This document shows, piece after piece, positions 20,350 to 29,214 of a stretch of DNA of 64,000 nt (the stretch's first letter is position 1; each line of letters starts with the position of its first letter). Under the pieces are notes generated by a model that was not told where the DNA came from, searched no databases, and saw nothing but the letters and a program-made list of their open reading frames with translations. Made by a program: the position numbers and the translations under genes. Origin of the DNA: Spirosoma luteum DSM 19990 (GTDB lineage: Bacteria > Bacteroidota > Bacteroidia > Cytophagales > Spirosomataceae); contig NZ_KB893260.1 of assembly GCF_000374065.1 (NCBI RefSeq), positions 30,873 to 94,872 on the forward strand, given 5' to 3'.

Positions 20350-21042
20350 ATGCGGATACTATTAATTGAGAATGATCCTGAGTGGGCGGCTGCCCTGGCG
20401 ACAATGATCGAGTCTTTGGGCTATCAACTGATGGGCACTGCCCACTCGCTGAGTCTGGCTGAAGAAATGCTGAAAAAACAACCGCCTGATTTGATTATCG
20501 GCGATGTACTAATGAATAACAGTAGTGTTGTCGAGTTTCTGCAACGTATCCCTACCGTACATTGCCCGGTAATTTTTGCTACCACCTGTACCGATTTGGT
20601 TCAGTACGAACTGGCCGGTCAACGGAATGATACCCGTTACCTGATAAAACCATTTCATGCCCTGACCCTTCGCTCGGCCATTGATTCGGTACTACGTAAA
20701 CCCGCCCCGCCCGAAGTCAGGAAAGGGGTGGCCGTTCGTGGTCCCAATAATCAGCGGGTGATGGTGGCGTTCAACACGATCCATTATATACGTGTCGAAA
20801 GAAACTACTGCTTCTTACTGGCCCAGAACAAGAAGTACGCACTGAAAATATCGCTGGCCAAACTTCTCCAGCAGCTGGATGGTCGTTTCGTGCAGATTCA
20901 CAAAGGATTCTGTATCAATGGGGATTACATAACCCGCACCGACCTGTCGGGTAATCAGCTATTTATCAATGAAGAGGCTCTCCCGATTGGGTATAATTAT
21001 CGAAAAAAAGTAGTCGATTTTCTGGCCGGGAAGCCGGATTGA
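20350..21042 (+). CDS. LytTR-family response regulator
   Basis: The 230-aa protein has an N-terminal receiver domain (~1-120): the acidic pair is reduced to END at 7-9, the phosphoacceptor is Asp52 in LIIGDVLM, and the conserved Lys lies in YLIKPF. A C-terminal LytTR DNA-binding domain (~135-225) carries the usual VERNYCFLL and FVQIHKGFCIN motifs. Such proteins bind paired direct repeats and activate or repress nearby promoters. No histidine kinase gene is adjacent, so it is an orphan here. Its divergent position next to the giant adhesin makes that operon a plausible target. The start is supported by a purine-rich stretch (GGGAAAGAAAGT) just upstream of the ATG. Confidence 0.9.
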   Translation: MRILLIENDPEWAAALATMIESLGYQLMGTAHSLSLAEEMLKKQPPDLIIGDVLMNNSSVVEFLQRIPTVHCPVIFATTCTDLVQYELAGQRNDTRYLIKPFHALTLRSAIDSVLRKPAPPEVRKGVAVRGPNNQRVMVAFNTIHYIRVERNYCFLLAQNKKYALKISLAKLLQQLDGRFVQIHKGFCINGDYITRTDLSGNQLFINEEALPIGYNYRKKVVDFLAGKPD

Positions 21043-21048
21043 GCGGGG

Positions 21049-21777
21049 CTAATTCCCGTCATCCAATATGTCTTTTCGGGATACGTTTTCGCGGGGTGCT
21101 TTGTTGTATTCGCTCCGCCACTCTTTATTCTTCAAATCACCCCGCTTCACCGAGCGAATGAAGTTGGCCCAGGCAAAGGGGTTGGTAAACGCAAACGTTG
21201 GGGTGGCACTGCGCCCAACAACGGACTCCCGCCCGAAGAATTGCTGATTGACGAAATTCTGGTGATTGGCCAACGCGCTCATAGGCATGGTTGCCGCCTG
21301 CCGCATGAGGGCTTCCGGACTGGTGTTTTTAGCCAGGTTTGCCCGCTCCTGCTCATCGGGAAGTTTCAGGTTGACGAACGCTTCCTTGAACAACTCCTCC
21401 GTAGCATACGGGTAAACCTTCACTTCGGCCAGTGTTTTAACATCTTCCTGCAACGCTACCACCGCCGAGTACGTAAGCTCAGTTAACCGGCGGGGAATAA
21501 TGTGGTACTGTGTCCGGAAACCAACGTAACTGAAAATAACACTATCGCCCGGAAAAACCGGCAGGGCAAAATAGCCGTTGGGAGCGGCTAAAACCCCTTT
21601 TCCTGCTTTAGGAATGTAGATATAGGCGCCCGGCAGGGCCTCGTTGGTTTTGCCGCCCGTAATGAAGCCCGTAAACGTTACCTGACGGTCCTGCCCTTGT
21701 GCCTGTGCGGTTGAGAACAGCCCCGCCAGGGCAGACAAGACCAGAACAAAGACCAATAACGTTGACAACTTCCTCAT
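21049..21777 (-). CDS. carboxypeptidase-regulatory-like secreted protein
   Basis: The 242-aa product has a signal peptide (RKLSTLLVFVLVLSALAGLF, then STAQAQ). A carboxypeptidase-D regulatory-like beta-sandwich spans ~33-110 (GFITGGKTNEALPGAYIYIP, GVLAAPNGYFALPV, SVIFSYVGFRTQ), the fold found at the N-terminus of TonB-dependent receptors. Here it is not fused to a barrel. The remaining ~130 residues are charged and polar with no domain I recognise (EVKVYPYATEELFKEAFVNL). It is probably periplasmic or outer-membrane associated with unknown function. It ends tail to tail with the LytTR gene, 6 bp apart. Confidence 0.8.
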   Translation of the reverse strand: MRKLSTLLVFVLVLSALAGLFSTAQAQGQDRQVTFTGFITGGKTNEALPGAYIYIPKAGKGVLAAPNGYFALPVFPGDSVIFSYVGFRTQYHIIPRRLTELTYSAVVALQEDVKTLAEVKVYPYATEELFKEAFVNLKLPDEQERANLAKNTSPEALMRQAATMPMSALANHQNFVNQQFFGRESVVGRSATPTFAFTNPFAWANFIRSVKRGDLKNKEWRSEYNKAPRENVSRKDILDDGN

Positions 21778-21923
21778 AGAACCTATGCGCTAAACTACAA
21801 AGTAAACGAGTAAAAGGTAGCATATGGTTTCGGCTACCCAAATTTTAAGAAAGATTAGGAATTGGTTCGGTAGGTGTTAATCCATTTTTTTTGCAGAGAC
21901 GAGGGCATTAGAACATAGGCCCA

Positions 21924-22757
21924 CTAGGCAAATAACTTCAGGAAGGTGATGATGAACGGGGTGGCCAGCAGGAGCCCGTCAAAGCGGTCCAGAAAGCCAC
22001 CGTGTCCCGGAATGCTGGTGCCCGAATCTTTGATGGCAATACTCCGCTTGAACAACGACTCGACCAAGTCGCCGTAGGTACCCGTCACCACAATGATACC
22101 CCCTACACAATACCACTGCCAGGGCTTTAATTCGGGTGCCCAGAAGGTCAATCCCAGGGCTATAATTCCGGCTGCGGCTGCCCCGCCCAGACTACCTTCC
22201 CAGGATTTTTTGGGCGATACCCGCTCAAACAGTTTTCGTCGGCCAAATTTGGTGCCGGCAAAATAAGCCCCGATATCGCTGGCCCAGAGGAGCAGCAGAC
22301 AGCCCGTAATAATCATGGGATGGAAGGTGCCGCCCTGCAGAGCCATAATAATCAGCAGGGCAAAGGGCATGGCTACGTAGATGATTCCCAGAAACGTGAA
22401 CCCAATGTTGGTAAACGGTTTCATATCCCGTTTTTTGTACAGCTTGATCAGGAAAATCATGGACGAAGCCGGACAAATCAGGAAATAACTACCCATGCTG
22501 ATCTGGTCGGTCTCGACAAAATAAGCCAGCACACAAATCATCGTGCCGACCAGTGTGCCATAGGCCGTGAGCGGTTCGAAACCGTCCAGGCCAAGCAGCC
22601 GGTAAAACTCCCGTTGCGTAAGGGCACTGACTACGCAAAACAGTAAAGCCAGCGTCCAGTCGGCGTACCAAATCATAAACAGAATAAAGGGTACCCCCAC
22701 AATAGCCGCAATAACCCGCTGCTGTAGATTGGTCAGTCTAGCTAAACGTTGCTTCAT
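21924..22757 (-). CDS. cdsA: phosphatidate cytidylyltransferase
   Basis: This 277-aa integral membrane enzyme makes CDP-diacylglycerol from phosphatidate and CTP, the branch point of phospholipid synthesis. The C-terminal family signature is complete: SLFKRSIAIKDSGTSIPGHG followed by GFLDR, with its Lys-Asp pair and the HGG...DR end. About eight hydrophobic segments precede and surround it, and length is normal for the family. Its ATG lies 20 bp inside the end of the upstream DUF2007 gene, so the two are almost certainly translationally coupled. Confidence 0.95.
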   Translation of the reverse strand: MKQRLARLTNLQQRVIAAIVGVPFILFMIWYADWTLALLFCVVSALTQREFYRLLGLDGFEPLTAYGTLVGTMICVLAYFVETDQISMGSYFLICPASSMIFLIKLYKKRDMKPFTNIGFTFLGIIYVAMPFALLIIMALQGGTFHPMIITGCLLLLWASDIGAYFAGTKFGRRKLFERVSPKKSWEGSLGGAAAAGIIALGLTFWAPELKPWQWYCVGGIIVVTGTYGDLVESLFKRSIAIKDSGTSIPGHGGFLDRFDGLLLATPFIITFLKLFA

Positions 22758-22956
22758 TTTCCAGGATAACTTTGGCTAAAATAGCATCTTTGACTAACAC
22801 ATGCACCTCGTTTTTTCCCCAGCCGATGGTAGGGTAACTACTGCTTTGGCTGGTAGTTACTACGGCGGGTATATCATGTTCGAGCAGCAGGGCTTTAGCC
22901 AGTTCGGCCCGGTGAGGCAGGGGGGTGGAATAAATAGATTCCCAATTTTCAGTCAT
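22738..22956 (-). CDS. DUF2007-family small protein
   Basis: The 72-aa protein fits the DUF2007 'putative signal transducing protein' family: WESIYSTPLPHRAELAKALL, then a loop and a strand-rich end (VHVLVKDAILAKVILEN). Members are small ferredoxin-like folds of unknown biochemical role. The frame overlaps the start of cdsA by 20 bp, a conserved pairing in related bacteria as I recall it, which hints at a role linked to membrane lipid synthesis. That link is inference. Confidence 0.8.
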   Translation of the reverse strand: MTENWESIYSTPLPHRAELAKALLLEHDIPAVVTTSQSSSYPTIGWGKNEVHVLVKDAILAKVILENEATFS

Positions 22957-23018
22957 AGTTTAAGGAGTAAGAAATGCGGGGTGAAGCGCCATCCGGTGGC
23001 ATAAAATGACGGGTCAAT

Positions 23019-23999
23019 TTAGTCATGTACACCGGATGGCTCCTCACTCCGCACGCCTGGTACTGTCTCATTACTTTTTTTGAAATAATACAATAAGCCC
23101 GCTGTAATGATGCCCGCAGTCAATGCCCCGGTTATGGGTACCGACTGCGTACTTTCAATATCCAGGGTAGTTACCTTTTGCTGATGCAGATAAACCATAA
23201 ACACCGTAAAGCCATTGTTGACGAAGTGGGCCAGAATAGGAACCCATATATTTCCCGACCATACGTAGAGGTAACCGAACAGGGCACCGAGTAGCATTCG
23301 CGGAAAGAAACCAAGGAACTGAACGTGAATGGCACTAAAAAGCGCGGCAGACACCCAGATGCCAATATGTGCATTGCCGGTCCAGAAACCGATGTTGCGT
23401 TGCAGAATACCCCGAAACAGCGTTTCTTCTCCAATGGCTGGAATAAGGGCAATCACCACCATTGCTACCAGAAGTTGCCCAACGGTGTTGAACGTGGTCA
23501 GAAATCGGGTAATGCCTTCGAGCCCCTTTTCTTTGGCACGAATCCAATTTTCGATAGGCTCCAGGGTTTCGGGTAAGTGCAGGTTTTGGTTCCATTCGAT
23601 AACAAGCCCATCAAACGGCATGAACGCAATGACAATGAAAGCAACCAGCCCTAATCCCGCAACGGCTGATACAGGCCGGGCACTGAACTGACTCCACCGG
23701 CGTCGTTCAATAAAGTACCAGTATCCCAGCGCGGGCAGAAAGAAGGTGCCCAGATGGTTCATCGCCTGTAGCAGCATTAACTCATACCAGCTGCCCGCTG
23801 TGGCCGATGGGTTTGTGGCCAGATCGCTCAGGTAGGTCTGGGCTTCGGTTAAACCCATTCCTTTGCTGACAGCCAGTATGACAAATAATAGAAGCGTGCT
23901 GATAACCCCGCCAATCAGGATAAAACCAATTAGCATAGTCAATCCACCTATTGTGGGTGGGCGGGATTCAGCACCCCCGGGTGTATATATGGGTTGCAT
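23019..23999 (-). CDS. CPBP-family intramembrane metalloprotease
   Basis: The 326-aa polytopic protein has about eight membrane segments. The CPBP/Abi signature is present: GEETLFRG (the EExxxR motif), followed by FSAIHVQ and then HFVNN, which together supply the Glu and His residues of the active site. This family includes Rce1-like prenyl proteases and bacteriocin self-immunity proteins. No substrate is suggested by the neighbours. It is divergent from dusB. The last ~20 residues are a charged cytoplasmic tail. Confidence 0.88.
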   Translation of the reverse strand: MQPIYTPGGAESRPPTIGGLTMLIGFILIGGVISTLLLFVILAVSKGMGLTEAQTYLSDLATNPSATAGSWYELMLLQAMNHLGTFFLPALGYWYFIERRRWSQFSARPVSAVAGLGLVAFIVIAFMPFDGLVIEWNQNLHLPETLEPIENWIRAKEKGLEGITRFLTTFNTVGQLLVAMVVIALIPAIGEETLFRGILQRNIGFWTGNAHIGIWVSAALFSAIHVQFLGFFPRMLLGALFGYLYVWSGNIWVPILAHFVNNGFTVFMVYLHQQKVTTLDIESTQSVPITGALTAGIITAGLLYYFKKSNETVPGVRSEEPSGVHD

Positions 24000-24098
24000 A
24001 TTATCGGTAAATATAGATACATACGCCTAATAATGGGCAATTGAGCGGCTTCACCCCGAATACCACTGGAACCAAAGTAGGGTGTAAAGCGTAATTTG

Positions 24099-24106
24099 TA
24101 CATTTG
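24099..24106 (+). promoter_or_regulatory. -7 promoter box of dusB
   Basis: TACATTTG is an exact match to the Bacteroidetes -7 consensus TAnnTTTG. It lies 23 nt before the GTG at 24130 and overlaps a more upstream in-frame GTG at 24106. If the box is real, transcription starts downstream of that upstream GTG, which rules it out as the start codon. No clear -33 element is seen. Confidence 0.5.
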
Positions 24107-24129
24107 TGTTTCGTAAAAACAGGAAAAGC

Positions 24130-25122
24130 GTGGTAACAATTGGGAATATACAACTGCCGGATTTTCCGCTGCTCCTGGCTCCCATGGAGGATGTCAGCGA
24201 TCCGCCGTTCCGGGCCGTTTGCAAAGCGAGCGGGGCCGATTTGATGTATACAGAATTCATTTCGTCCGAAGGGCTTATCCGGGATGCGGCCAAGAGTGTG
24301 CAGAAACTGGACATCTTCGAGTACGAACGACCCATCGGTATTCAACTCTTCGGCTCCGATGTGGAAACGATGGGCGAGTGCGCCCGCATTGCCTCCCGCG
24401 CCCAACCCGACCTGATTGATATCAACTACGGCTGCCCGGTGAAGCAAGTGGCCTGTCGGGGTGCCGGGGCCGCTTTGTTGCAGGACATTCCCAAAATGGT
24501 GCGCATGACCGAAGCCGTAGTGAAGGCCACCCACCTGCCCGTAACGGTAAAAACCCGGCTGGGCTGGGATGAGAGTACTAAAAACGTGGGCGAGGTAGCC
24601 GAACGACTTCAGGATATTGGCATCAAAGCGCTGACCATTCACGGACGCACGCGCGTGCAGATGTACAAAGGAGAAGCCGACTGGACCCTAATCGGGCGTA
24701 TTAAAGACAACCCCCGCGTTCAGATTCCCATTTTTGGCAATGGCGATATCGACTCGCCCGAAAAGGCACTGGAATACAAAAATCGGTACGGGGTCGATGG
24801 GGTTATGATTGGCCGGGCCAGTATCGGACATCCCTGGATTTTTAATGAAATCAAACACTTCGTGCAAACAGGGCAGCACCTGCCCCCGCCAACCGTGGCC
24901 GACCGGGTAGCGGTTTGTCGGCAGCACCTCGACTTTTCCATTCGCTGGAAGGGAGAAATTGTGGGCTTGTTCGAGATGCGCCGTCACTACGCCAACTATT
25001 TTAAAGGACTACCCGATTTCAAACCGTACCGGATGCAACTGGTAACGACTGATTCGTACGCCGGGGTTTCGGCGCTGCTGGATGAGGTAGCCGAAACGTA
25101 CGATCTGGCCTTGATTGGTTGA
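24130..25122 (+). CDS. dusB: tRNA-dihydrouridine synthase (DusB-like)
   Basis: This FMN-dependent TIM-barrel enzyme reduces uridine to dihydrouridine in tRNA D-loops. Motifs are LLLAPMEDVSDPPFR at the N-terminus, INYGCPVKQVACRGAGAALL with the catalytic Cys, KTRLGWDE, IHGRTRVQMYKGEADW and GRASIGHPW. I set the start at GTG 24130 (330 aa, MVTIGNIQLPDF...) for three reasons: homologues typically begin MVKIGNI, an AGGA-like site precedes it, and the upstream GTG at 24106 overlaps an exact promoter box. The stop codon is followed within 20 bp by the EamA gene, so the two are likely cotranscribed. Confidence 0.93.
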   Translation: MVTIGNIQLPDFPLLLAPMEDVSDPPFRAVCKASGADLMYTEFISSEGLIRDAAKSVQKLDIFEYERPIGIQLFGSDVETMGECARIASRAQPDLIDINYGCPVKQVACRGAGAALLQDIPKMVRMTEAVVKATHLPVTVKTRLGWDESTKNVGEVAERLQDIGIKALTIHGRTRVQMYKGEADWTLIGRIKDNPRVQIPIFGNGDIDSPEKALEYKNRYGVDGVMIGRASIGHPWIFNEIKHFVQTGQHLPPPTVADRVAVCRQHLDFSIRWKGEIVGLFEMRRHYANYFKGLPDFKPYRMQLVTTDSYAGVSALLDEVAETYDLALIG

Positions 25123-25139
25123 CACTGCCCAAAAAAAAG

Positions 25140-26048
25140 ATGACTATAAGCGAACCCGTTATTACCCCTCAGAAGCGGCCCCTGCTGGCGTGGGTATTGC
25201 TGTCCTTATTGGCATTGGTGTGGGGTAGTTCGTTTATTCTTATCAAACGGAGTCTGGTTGCTTTTCCTCCCGAGCAGGTAGGGGCGGGGCGGCTGGTATT
25301 CGCCCTGTTGTTTTTTACACCTTTTCTGGCGCAGCAAAGTCGTCAGGATTCTATTCGACTGGTGGTCAGGCAGCGGTGGATGGCCCTGCTGGCGTCGGCT
25401 ATAATAGGATTCGTTATTCCCGCCTTTTTATTTGCCGAAGCAGGAGCACATCTGAATAGTTCGCTGGCTGGAGCACTTAACTCATTGAGCCCCCTGTTTA
25501 CGCTGATTCTGGGTGGCGTATTTTTTGGCCAGTCGCTTAAACTCAAGCAGGTGACGGGTATTCTGCTGGGACTAACTGGTTCATTACTGCTGGTGTTTTT
25601 TAGCAACACGGGTTCCTTTGAACTAAACGGGTATGCCCTGTTAATCGTTGTGGCAACTGTGTGTTACGGGTTGAATACCAACCTCATTGGCCGGTACCTG
25701 AGTCATTTGCCCGCTCTGGTGTCAACCGCCTGGTTGTTTGCCTTCGCCGGGCCTATCGCCCTGCTCACGCTCATGCCAACCGATTTCTTGGAGCGGGTAA
25801 TGGCCGTCCGGACTAACTGGCCGCTGGCAGCACTGGCTACACTGGGGATATTGGGTTCGGGGATGATGTCCATCTTTTTCAATCGCGTCATGCAACTGTC
25901 ATCGCCCCTGTTTGCGGCTTCGGTTACGTACCTCATTCCTATTATAGCCCTGATGTGGGGTGTTTTGGACGGAGAAACCATTTACCCCGTGCAGTTTGTC
26001 GGCATGGCCGTATGTTTGTTGGGAATCTGGCTGGTAAACCGAACTTAA
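25140..26048 (+). CDS. EamA/DMT-family transporter
   Basis: The 302-aa protein has ten predicted hydrophobic segments arranged as two EamA repeats, the drug/metabolite transporter fold. The first repeat opens WVLLSLLALVWGSSFILIKR, the classic start of the family, and each repeat has the small-residue-rich helices typical of these exporters. Substrate cannot be told from sequence; amino acids or metabolites are common. The ATG at 25140 is preferred over a TTG at 25119, which overlaps the dusB stop. It lies downstream of dusB in the same direction. Confidence 0.85.
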   Translation: MTISEPVITPQKRPLLAWVLLSLLALVWGSSFILIKRSLVAFPPEQVGAGRLVFALLFFTPFLAQQSRQDSIRLVVRQRWMALLASAIIGFVIPAFLFAEAGAHLNSSLAGALNSLSPLFTLILGGVFFGQSLKLKQVTGILLGLTGSLLLVFFSNTGSFELNGYALLIVVATVCYGLNTNLIGRYLSHLPALVSTAWLFAFAGPIALLTLMPTDFLERVMAVRTNWPLAALATLGILGSGMMSIFFNRVMQLSSPLFAASVTYLIPIIALMWGVLDGETIYPVQFVGMAVCLLGIWLVNRT

Positions 26049-26102
26049 TGTCGGGATTAAATGGCACTTTTGCCTTCCGGCGTCTATAATACCTTAACCG
26101 TT

Positions 26103-26600
26103 ATGTACCAGACAACCCTCAACCAGCAACCCGCCACGATTGACTTTACCACCAATGGTCCGCTACTCAATAGCGAACCCTTCCACTGGGACCTTGTCCG
26201 TATTACCGACCGCACGTTCCATATTATTCACCAGAACAAGTCGTACACCGCAGAAGTGCTGGAGATGAACCAGGCCGAAAAAACGGTGAGCCTGAAAATT
26301 AACGGCCATCTCCATCAGGTGCAGCTAAAAGACCGCTTCGACCTGTTGCTCGAAACGATGGGCATGAGCAACGCAGCCAGCAAAAAAATCAATGAACTGA
26401 AAGCACCCATGCCGGGGATGATTGTAGGTATCAGCGTACAGCCGGGCGACGTGGTCAAAAAAGGCGATAGCCTGTTGATTCTGGAAGCCATGAAGATGGA
26501 AAACGTACTGAAAGCCCCCAGCGATGCCGTCATAAAAACGATACGGCCCAGCAAAGGAGACCGCGTTGAGAAGGGGCAGCTATTGGTAGAATTTGACTAG
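26103..26600 (+). CDS. biotin carboxyl carrier (biotinyl-lipoyl) protein
   Basis: The 165-aa product carries a C-terminal biotinyl domain (~95-165) with the biotin attachment motif EAMKMEN (Lys131) and the preceding APMPGMI turn. The N-terminal ~90 residues are a beta-rich extension common in Bacteroidetes carboxylase subunits. It probably serves an acyl-CoA carboxylase (acetyl-, propionyl- or methylcrotonyl-type) whose other subunits are elsewhere. I prefer the ATG at 26103 (MYQTTLN) to one at 26061, because the extra 14 residues look unlike the family's N-terminus. Confidence 0.85.
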   Translation: MYQTTLNQQPATIDFTTNGPLLNSEPFHWDLVRITDRTFHIIHQNKSYTAEVLEMNQAEKTVSLKINGHLHQVQLKDRFDLLLETMGMSNAASKKINELKAPMPGMIVGISVQPGDVVKKGDSLLILEAMKMENVLKAPSDAVIKTIRPSKGDRVEKGQLLVEFD

Positions 26601-26618
26601 ACTGGTATTTATAAGGGT

Positions 26619-27590
26619 ATGGATACCGTACCCTCCCGTCGCCGTTTTCTAACTCAGGCAGCCTTAGCCGCCGGTGCCCTGCCACTCTGGTCGCCCGTTT
26701 TCGCTACAGAACCCACCACGGGCGCGGCCGTCGATGTGCCCGATATTCATATTTTTTCGAAACACCTGCAATTCCTGAATTACACCGACATGGCCGACGC
26801 TGCGGCCGAAATGGGGTTCGACGGAGTTGATTTGAGCGTTCGTCCCGACGGGCACGTACTGCCCGAACGGGTAGAAGATGACTTGCCAAAAGCGGCCGAG
26901 GCCCTCAAAAAAGCTGGATTGCCGCCCAAACTAATGACGACTGCCGTTGGTGATGTGGGCAACCAAACCGACGTCCGGGTGTTGAAAACGGCTGCCCAAC
27001 TTGGTTTTCAGTTGTACCGGATGGTCTGGTATCCCTATCCTAATAACCGCTCTATCCCCGATTCTATTCACCAGTTTCAGGAGCAGATACGGGCGCTGGG
27101 CGAATTGAACAAATCCTTGAAGCTGACGGGGTGCTACCAGAATCACGCCGGGCTGCTGGCCGGAGCAACGGTCTGGGAAATCTGGGAGATGCTCAAAACC
27201 GCCGACCCGCAGCACATGGGTGCCCAGTTCGACATCCGGCATGCTGTGGTAGAAGGAGGCTTATCGTGGCCTAATGGCCTGCGGTTACTGATGCCGAAAA
27301 TCAAGAGTATTACAGTAAAAGATTTTTACTGGATGAACAGAAATGCCGGGGGCGGGGCCGACAAATGGGTCGTGCAGGACGTACCCCTGGGCGAGGGTAT
27401 GGTGGCCTTCAAAACCTATTTTCAACTGCTCAAACAGGCCAGCCTGACAGTTCCGGTTACCCTGCATATTGAATACCCGATGGGCGGGGCCGAACACGGG
27501 GCAACGAAACTGTCAATCCCTAAAAGTGAGTTGTTTACGGCTATGAAACGGGATCTGGCGATGGTGAAGGCCCTTTGGAAATCGGCATGA
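26619..27590 (+). CDS. Tat-exported sugar phosphate isomerase/epimerase-like TIM barrel
   Basis: The 323-aa product begins with a twin-arginine signal ([19 protein letters not shown]), so it should be exported folded. The rest is an AP-endonuclease-2/xylose-isomerase-like TIM barrel: [42 protein letters not shown] and a late HIEYPMGG. The metal-binding His/Glu/Asp residues are plausible in these strings. Family members isomerise or epimerise sugars and inositols, but many are uncharacterised. It follows the carrier protein by 18 bp in the same direction. Confidence 0.8.
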   Translation: MDTVPSRRRFLTQAALAAGALPLWSPVFATEPTTGAAVDVPDIHIFSKHLQFLNYTDMADAAAEMGFDGVDLSVRPDGHVLPERVEDDLPKAAEALKKAGLPPKLMTTAVGDVGNQTDVRVLKTAAQLGFQLYRMVWYPYPNNRSIPDSIHQFQEQIRALGELNKSLKLTGCYQNHAGLLAGATVWEIWEMLKTADPQHMGAQFDIRHAVVEGGLSWPNGLRLLMPKIKSITVKDFYWMNRNAGGGADKWVVQDVPLGEGMVAFKTYFQLLKQASLTVPVTLHIEYPMGGAEHGATKLSIPKSELFTAMKRDLAMVKALWKSA

Positions 27591-27628
27591 ACTTCACTTT
27601 TCTGTCGTTTCATTCCTCCCTTTTTTCC

Positions 27629-27636
27629 TATCTTTA
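27629..27636 (+). promoter_or_regulatory. candidate -7 box for pyrH
   Basis: TATCTTTA, in the context TTTTTTCCTATCTTTACCCG, matches the Bacteroidetes -7 pattern except for the final base. It ends 18 nt before the pyrH ATG, the same spacing as before lpxH. A TTTC at 27608 is a weak -33 candidate. Confidence 0.4.
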
Positions 27637-27654
27637 CCCGCAAAATTCCCCCTC

Positions 27655-28377
27655 ATGACATCGCAAACAAGGTATAAACGGATTCTGCTCAAGCTGAGCG
27701 GAGAGGCACTGGCTGGGCCAAACGGGCATAATATTGACCCGATGGTACTCGAAAAATACAGTCAGGAAATCAGGGAGGTAGCTGATCTGGGTGTGCAGGT
27801 TGCCATCGTAATTGGCGGAGGAAATATTTTTAGGGGTGTATCCGGGCAGCGTTCCGGCATCGACCGTGTACAGGGCGACTATATGGGGATGCTCGCCACG
27901 GTAATCAACGCTATGGCTATTCAAAGTTCGCTGGAGGAACACGGTATGTATACGCGGGTAATGTCGGCCATCCGCATGGAGCAGGTCTGTGAACCGTACG
28001 TACGCCGGCGGGCCGTGCGCCACCTCGAGAAAGGACGCGTGGTGATTTTTGCGGCCGGTACCGGCAATCCGTATTTCACGACGGACTCGACAGCCGCCCT
28101 GCGGGCCATCGAAATAGAAGCCGATGTGGTACTCAAGGGGACTAAAGTGGATGGTGTTTATACCGCCGACCCGATGAAAGATAAAACGGCTACCCGCTAT
28201 ACCACCATCAGTTTTGAGGACGTTTACGAAAAGAAACTGAACGTAATGGACCTGACGGCCTTTACGCTGTGCCAGGAAAACAACCTGCCCATCATCGTAT
28301 TTAACATGAATGAAGAGGGGAGCCTGCTAAGACTGATAAAGGGTGACGATATTGGTACACTTATCACCGCGAAATAG
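27655..28377 (+). CDS. pyrH: UMP kinase
   Basis: This 240-aa amino acid kinase-fold enzyme phosphorylates UMP to UDP in pyrimidine nucleotide synthesis. Diagnostic segments are KLSGEALAG at the N-terminus, IGGGNIFRG, the [17 protein letters not shown] loop typical of bacterial UMP kinases, and the [18 protein letters not shown] segment. The length is standard. frr follows in the same direction after 129 bp, the usual pyrH-frr order. Confidence 0.97.
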   Translation: MTSQTRYKRILLKLSGEALAGPNGHNIDPMVLEKYSQEIREVADLGVQVAIVIGGGNIFRGVSGQRSGIDRVQGDYMGMLATVINAMAIQSSLEEHGMYTRVMSAIRMEQVCEPYVRRRAVRHLEKGRVVIFAAGTGNPYFTTDSTAALRAIEIEADVVLKGTKVDGVYTADPMKDKTATRYTTISFEDVYEKKLNVMDLTAFTLCQENNLPIIVFNMNEEGSLLRLIKGDDIGTLITAK

Positions 28378-28381
28378 ATAA

Positions 28382-28483
28382 TGTTTACGGTTTTTGGATA
28401 CGCCGGAGCAGCTACGCGGTGACGTCTTTAAACCGCTGCTGGAACCTCTTACATCCGCGCTGAGCCACTGAAAACCGTAAACA
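28382..28483 (+). promoter_or_regulatory. 13-bp inverted repeat in the pyrH-frr spacer
   Basis: TGTTTACGGTTTT (28382-28394) begins 4 nt after the pyrH stop, and its perfect complement AAAACCGTAAACA sits at 28471-28483. They enclose 76 nt of GC-rich sequence. In the mRNA this would close a large stem just ahead of the frr start region (ATG 28507). It has no T-run, so it is not a simple terminator. A processing or attenuation element is possible. Confidence 0.4.
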
Positions 28484-28506
28484 GAGAACCGAAAACCGAA
28501 AGAAAA

Positions 28507-29067
28507 ATGGAAGAAATCGAGCTATTCCTCGACGATGCAAAGGATACGATGGAGAAGGCACTCAAGCACTTAGCCATCGAATTGACCAAAATCCGTGCTG
28601 GCAAAGCAAATACGGGTATGCTGGATGGGATTCAGGTAGAATATTACGGAATGTTGTCGCCCCTGCATACAGTGGCTTCCGTTAACACCCCCGATGCCCG
28701 AACAATCGTTATTAAACCGTTTGAGAAAAAGCTCATCAGTGAGGTAGAGAAAGCCATTCGTAACTCGAACCTTGGCCTGAACCCGAACAACGACGGCGAG
28801 CAGATTCGGCTTAGCATTCCTCCCCTTACCGAAGAGCGCCGACGCGACCTGGTCAAAAAGGTAAAGCAGGAGGTAGAGACGGCCAAAGTAAACGTGCGCA
28901 ATATTCGCAAGGACACCAACGGCGATATCCGCAAACTAACCAAAGACGGCGTGTCGGAAGATGCGGTGAAAGTAGGCGAGGAGCGCGTTCAGAAACTGAC
29001 TGATGCCTTCATTGCCCGGATCGACGAAACATTTGTGGCCAAAGAGAAAGATATTCTGATCGTGTAG
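28507..29067 (+). CDS. frr: ribosome recycling factor
   Basis: This 186-aa protein splits post-termination ribosomes together with EF-G. The N-terminal helix (TMEKALKHLAIELTKIRAGK) with the conserved RAGKANTGMLDGI, the IRLSIPPLTEERRRDLVKKV segment and the C-terminal helix are all present. Length is typical. The ATG is preceded by an A-rich, GA-rich leader (GAAAACCGAAAGAAAA). Its 3' third and terminator are duplicated 3700 bp downstream. Confidence 0.97.
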   Translation: MEEIELFLDDAKDTMEKALKHLAIELTKIRAGKANTGMLDGIQVEYYGMLSPLHTVASVNTPDARTIVIKPFEKKLISEVEKAIRNSNLGLNPNNDGEQIRLSIPPLTEERRRDLVKKVKQEVETAKVNVRNIRKDTNGDIRKLTKDGVSEDAVKVGEERVQKLTDAFIARIDETFVAKEKDILIV

Positions 29068-29189
29068 GACTCCCACCAGCGCAGTAGCTAACAGGAAGCG
29101 CCGGTTACGTGTTGACGTAACCGGCGCTTCCTGTTAGGGAGCAATATAACTGACCCCACCAACTGAACGTACCTTTTTTCTGGCGAAGC
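28836..29189 (+). repeat. left copy of 354-bp direct repeat (frr 3' end)
   Basis: This segment covers codons ~111-186 of frr, the stop, the terminator and ~50 bp beyond. It matches 32536-32889 with no gaps and 7 mismatches, and 28888-29144 is identical over 257 bp. The offset is exactly 3700 bp. Confidence 0.97.
29088..29137. terminator. frr terminator hairpin
   Basis: A perfect 22-bp inverted repeat (CTAACAGGAAGCGCCGGTTACG and its complement) surrounds a 6-nt loop (TGTTGA), 20 nt after the frr stop. There is no clear T-run, but the stem is very strong and it could work in both directions for frr and the convergent phosphatase gene. Confidence 0.75.
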
Positions 29190-29214
29190 CGTAAACCGGA
29201 TTAACAGACGTCAG

